Source: Isoetes taiwanensis (taxonomy: Eukaryota; Streptophyta; Lycopodiopsida; Isoetales; Isoetaceae). From it: a DNA stretch of 64,000 bases. The position numbers were made by a program, and so were the translations under genes. The DNA lies in assembly GCA_021234155.1 (NCBI GenBank), contig JAJEKV010000008.1, forward strand, positions 2,861,483 through 2,925,482. Reading direction: 5' to 3'. How positions within the stretch are numbered: position 1 is the first letter of the stretch; each line of letters begins with the position of its first letter. Positions 59,573 to 64,000 of this stretch are shown one piece after another. A model generated the notes under the pieces. The model worked only from the letters and a program-made list of their open reading frames with translations. It did not search any database and was not told where the DNA came from.

Positions 59573-60626
59573 ATGGCTCCACCGCCAATCCCTGGTCAAA
59601 TATTAAACACCATGCCCAAACATGTTCAGCGGAATGAGAGAGAAAAAGCAGGAGAAGGTGTTGCAAATGTGGCAATCCAACAAAGAAAATTAAGAAATAA
59701 AGAGAGGGTTCGACTAGATGGTGCTAGAGAAAAATTCAAAACAAAAGGATCACCTAAAAACCCCCATATAACAAAAATCAAAAGTGACAAACAACTCAGA
59801 AACTATGTAAAAGCAATCCGCGGCCTAGCGAAACCCGCGTCCGAGAAAATGAGAAACTATAATTGACATAATAGCTCATTAAACCATTGAAGCAAGCACC
59901 CTTGTTAATGCGAACTTCACGGATAATGGGATAATGGGGCCATGGGACATTGGAACCATATCATTAAGGAGAAACAAAGAGAATTTGAGGAATTATGCAA
60001 CCAAACCAATGTTGGTGATTTACAAAACCACCATAATGGCCAATAGCGAGCCGCGATGTTAAGCGTGCGACCTATGAAATTCACCCTAATGGTACTAAGA
60101 GGAGGCCAAAACATGCATTTGAGGGGCATTCCAATCTATAAAACTTGATTTCCAAAAGTGCACAACCATAGAGTGGTTCATGCAACCTAACACAAAGGCA
60201 GTCGAGGCGAAATCCATGAAATACCAACCATCATTAATGATAAAACAACATACAAATGTCCGAGGAACAATTCCAGGGCATGCGGCGAGAGAAACATGGA
60301 TGCATCTGCGGCACCATCGAACATATGTAGGGCCATACAACTCCAGAGGTTAGAAAAAAATGCATATAAAGGGACAAACCAACAGCGTAAAGGGATACCG
60401 CAGAAACAAAGCGAGGTTAGAAACCATCACGAAGGAGACTTTCAAAGAAGTGGGAAACATATCAAAGCGCTATACCTTAGCGGGCATTCCAAATATAACC
60501 GCATTCCAACAAGCATTGAAGACTTGGCCCTTGCCGAGGCATGTTCGGTTTGGCACCCTAGTCAAAGGGCGTTGGAATGGCGCTACGCCGGAATGCAATG
60601 AAGTAGTCGAAAGGATGCGTGCTTAG
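59573..60626 (+). pseudogene. broken plus-strand coding region, family unknown
   Basis: Two plus-strand frames have a coherent, protein-like composition: 59573-59866 (97 codons, rich in Lys and Arg, ending near KAIRGLAKPASEKMRNYN) and 60360-60626 (88 codons, including TFKEVGNISKRYTLAGIPN). They are separated by stops. I do not recognise the family. Position downstream of the purine-rich stretch suggests the same old element. Confidence 0.3.
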
Positions 60627-62500
60627 AAAAGTGCTGGCTGTTAATCGAGAGAAGAAACCATGAAAAATGTCACTAGCCCGATGCTTGCCAATGCTAAGCG
60701 AACCATACTCTGGCGACATAGGAACAATGTGAGCGTCCAAGAACAAGGCGTGAACCAACAAGCTTAAAGGCGATATGGAAGCGTCAAAGACAAAATCGAA
60801 GAAACGAAAGGCAAATGACCATTAGAAAATCCAAGGAATAAACTTGTGGAAATGGAGGCCAGAATACAACCAAAGAAAAACAAAGAAACCAATTCCTAAG
60901 TATCCCTCAAAATGTAACTACCGGCGGTAAGGGTAGGCGGTTGTGTCGGCGGTGATTTTTGCAACGAGGTCGATTGAGGAAGAGATTTTATTCGGGCATA
61001 AAAGATCAATACGAGAAGGCACAACCAACGCCAAAACCATACTGCACTTTGGATCCCGCGAATAGAAATGAAAGTTAATGATTATAGAAGCCCGACCTCT
61101 AAGCGAATCTAGTTGTACCGCGAGCTTTTTGAACTATACCGGCTAGCCAGTGACTAATCTCCTCTGTCCTGGCGGCTTGCAAATCAAGCAAGCTTCGACC
61201 GCGGTGATTGTGAGGAAAGCCATCCCAAAGAAGCATTCAATTCAAAGTCGAGGAGCTCCCCGATGCGCCATGTCCAAATCGATTCCAAGATGACATCCGG
61301 ACACTGCCGAAAACCGAAAGCAATAAAAGATCTTGCGCATCTAAACAAAGAGTAAGCCCCCAAAACTTACAGCCTTCCGGAAGAACCATTCACGTGGTTC
61401 CGCAAACAAGATCCTTAGCCCGGATCCCACATCTATAAAAACACGTGAAATAAGAACAATCCCGAGATTTTTGATCCCGCAGTGGGATGCATCGCAAAAG
61501 GCCTTATACAAAAATCCGGGTACTAATCGCGCAAGCGAAATGCTGTTGTGAGGGTAAAGCCTGCGGTATAAGCGTGGCATCAGGAACATCATCCGCCTCT
61601 CTCAAGGCTCAGCGGGGGTACGGATAGGGATTGTCGGCAAAAGGCACTCTATCTAGAAGAGCATCACGGTCCCCGGCCATGCGAAGGCTTCGGGGAGCAA
61701 CCGGCGACCATGCCATGCCCCAAATATCTGTCGCAATCTGCGCACACCCGGCGCTTGAGATCATGATGCCATAATCATGATGACATGCAACCGGCTCAAA
61801 TCCGGGCGAGCCCCAGCTCGATCCGGATGAAAGGGAAACATCCGCGAGAGAAAGGGTTCTGGCTCTAGAAGAGGGAAAGGAAACTATCGGATCTAAAAAG
61901 CAACAAAATGATTCCGGTGAAATGCAGCCTCGGTGGATCCGGAAAGCTGCGAGGTCAATCGATGAAAGTGAAAGAGGCGGTAAAAGGCAGAGGAGAAACA
62001 GCTCAAAGAGAATGCCGATGTGAAACAATGAAAGAAATTTGAATAAATAGGGGAGTCGAAAAGGGGAAGCGTCCCCATCAAAGGAATGTCGGTTCTATAA
62101 TGGCATTTCTAACAATCGGTAATTTAGGAGATATGTTGTGGTTTTCTATTTTATGTCTTTGAATACGTCTTTGAGGATTATTAATACTTTAAGGTAGAGA
62201 GAAAAAGAGAGGAGAATTAGACAAAACAAAGACGATGGGAACAGGGGCGTGAGAAAAGAGGCAAAAAGACTTTTGCTCTTGAAGGACCTTGACATTTTGC
62301 GGATATTAGTACATTATACTATGAGTACCTCGAAAATTTTTATGCCTATCAAGTTTGGATAGGGAGAAGAGACTTACGAAACTAATGCTAAAACTCCGTG
62401 AGACAATTTGAGGCAAGCATAGTAATAGTCAGGAACTCGATGATTCTGATTATTAGTTTTCCCTCTGCTGGGAGAGCTTGACTATTCAGATATATGAAAA
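60627..62500. other. intergenic, no gene recognised
   Basis: A GC-richer part at about 61100-62060 has a minus-strand frame of 139 codons (62028-61609) with low-complexity Ser/Leu/Pro composition and no recognised motif; it is probably by chance. After 62100 the DNA becomes AT-rich. Confidence 0.4.
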
Positions 62501-63160
62501 TATGGATGGGATCCCGATTACTTAGAAGGAATTAAAAGAAAAGTTCTGGGAAACCTTCAAATATCTACTAAAAGAAATTAAGGAGGAACTTAAAGTACGC
62601 ACGGATAAAACTTGGAGAAAAATCCGATCCCTTTGCTTTAGAGAATCCAGGGGTAGCTGAAATGCAACAGATCTAAACCACATCAAGATGATTTGGTAAC
62701 ATGGTTTATACAAGGCTTCCACAACTAAATGAGAACAATTGGAACTTGATGGTCAGGATACTTTAGAAAGCGGCTGACTAAGAGAGCTGTTGAACTTAAA
62801 ATACAATCTTTGGCGGTGAGAGGCACAATAAATCCCCGAACTTGATTCTTTGGCACATAAGAAAATGTCCCAAAGAAATAAAGGGTGATAGAAATCTGAA
62901 GGAATAAATTCTGAGACAATGGAAAGAGAATGCTGGCTTAGCTAAGGAGAGCAAAAAGAAGTTTGTTGGTGTACTAGGTGTTCAAGCTTACAGACACTAT
63001 ACTCTGAATGCTATACTAATTTGGAAAAGAAGTATTGTCATATATGTGAGAAAAGTAATCCATAATACAAGGATTGTCATTTTAATAGAAGAAAAGAAAA
63101 AGAAACTACTCGAAGTTTTGTAGTTTCACAAGATAAAGATAAGAAAGAGTAGAATAATTG
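62501..63160 (+). pseudogene. gag-like relic with a broken CCHC zinc knuckle
   Basis: At 63036-63077 the plus strand reads C-H-I-C-E-K-S-N-P-stop-Y-K-D-C, the exact CX2CX4HX4C spacing of a retroelement nucleocapsid knuckle but with Pro in place of His and a stop in place of the next codon. Upstream, about 62690-62720, a TWFIQGFHN-type stretch resembles the end of a gag or coat protein. A basic, Lys/Arg-rich run follows the knuckle. A Ty3 or copia gag and an old pararetrovirus-like insertion are both possible; nothing readable separates them. Confidence 0.35.
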
Positions 63161-64000
63161 AATATTGGGCAATGGCCGAAAAGGAGATTTGTCACGTGAA
63201 TGCCTAAACCTAAGAAGAAAAGACTTCAGGTTCAAGGAAGATGGTGAACACAAAAGTTCTTGAGGCTAGAATGGTTATGCCAATATATAAAGCGAACCCT
63301 AATCTTTGTAACGATCATAGAGCAAGGAAAGAAAGGTTAGAAATACCTAAGATTTCATCAAGTTCTCAAAGAAAAATTAAGCAAGTATCGAGGTGAAAGA
63401 AAAGAAACATTTAATTTTGTCGAGTCGTCAATGATGCTCAAAGGTGGTGAAGTCAAAACAATCCTTTGGAAGACAAGTCGGCGACGATATCAAGAAATTA
63501 CTTAAAGCTCGGTCAAAATCTGATTCCAACACCTTTGAAGGTGGTTTGCGAAATATACTGGTTTCAAGAATTTGAAACAAATATTGATAATCAAGATATG
63601 GAAATATCTAAGCAACCAAGTTATTCAAAATCTCCAACCGGTTACCATTCCCGTTCAGATTAAAAACTATTCTGTTCTATTACGTTACCATTGAGTATCT
63701 TGTACGATATTTTGCCTAGCATTGGTATATATGAAATGTTCCAGGACCAAGGGACACAATTTCTACCTTCAAAAGATACAACCCACTGACAAACAAAAAT
63801 CCACGTAGTTACGGTGATAATTAAAGGTATTTGAAGTTCAAAAGGTTGTTGATGGAAATTGTCAATATCATGACAAACTCTGAGAAAGAAATTGAAAATA
63901 CTTGAGAACTCAAAGGGCCCATTCGATGTAAGAATGGCGAGATCCATCGGAAGGTAGAACCTCTTGGTATTTTAGGAAATGTACCTTTATAATTGGTACC
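63161..64000. other. window end, no gene recognised
   Basis: Probably the continuation of the same decayed element. A plus-strand stretch at about 63450-63560 (GRQVGDDIKKLLKARSKSD) is protein-like but not diagnostic, and the longest frame (63947-63660, minus) looks accidental. No long terminal repeat could be matched within the window. Confidence 0.35.

Noticed and set aside
61609-62028. 139-codon minus-strand frame
   Set aside because: Low-complexity composition, no family resemblance and no partner exons; expected by chance in this GC-richer patch.
1-64000. CRISPR arrays, bacterial operons, rRNA and tRNA genes
   Set aside because: No regularly spaced repeats, ribosome-binding-site-led operons, rRNA landmarks or foldable tRNAs were seen; the genes are spliced nuclear plant genes.

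Overview
This is a repeat-rich window of a nuclear land-plant genome. Two spliced, single-copy-type genes sit in a large amount of decayed transposon sequence. Plant origin is inferred from the Ty1/copia relic, the intron style (T-rich tracts ending in tgcag) and the plant-like TFIIIC protein. A MORC protein with a CW finger, plus LINE relics with (ATTCT)n tails, would fit a seed-free plant such as a fern better than an angiosperm, but that placement is a guess.

Layout. 1-2.6 kb: intergenic, with a ~216-bp tandem duplication. 2.65-8.35 kb, minus strand: a gene for the 90-kDa (delta) subunit of transcription factor TFIIIC (GTF3C4 family). Its N-terminal exons and C-terminal zinc-finger exons are clean, but the central WD40 part shows several apparent single-base frame breaks. 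8.4-27.4 kb: no intact gene. It holds a ~0.9-kb repeat present twice (8.4 and 21.7 kb), a zone studded with palindromic GCGCGATTT-type motifs (13.1-18.5 kb), a broken unidentified coding region and a LINE fragment. 27.4-37.05 kb, plus strand: a complete MORC-family ATPase gene, about 25 coding exons and 1014 aa in my model, with GHKL ATPase, S5-like, CW zinc-finger and coiled-coil parts. 37.4-39.7 kb: a decayed LINE ending in an (ATTCT)n tail. 41.4-46.8 kb: a decayed Ty1/copia element on the minus strand (LTR-like repeats, gag, zinc knuckle, RNase H), with a second LINE 3' end nested in one LTR-like repeat. 46.8-64 kb: further decayed elements, including a LINE reverse transcriptase core at 51.7 kb and a gag-like zinc knuckle at 63.0 kb, two GC-richer islands, and a long purine-rich stretch with no recognisable gene.

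The two genes have no obvious operational link. TFIIIC90 acts in RNA polymerase III promoter recognition and MORC proteins act in chromatin compaction and silencing. Exon limits below were read by hand from splice consensus, phase and protein-family resemblance; no alignment was run.
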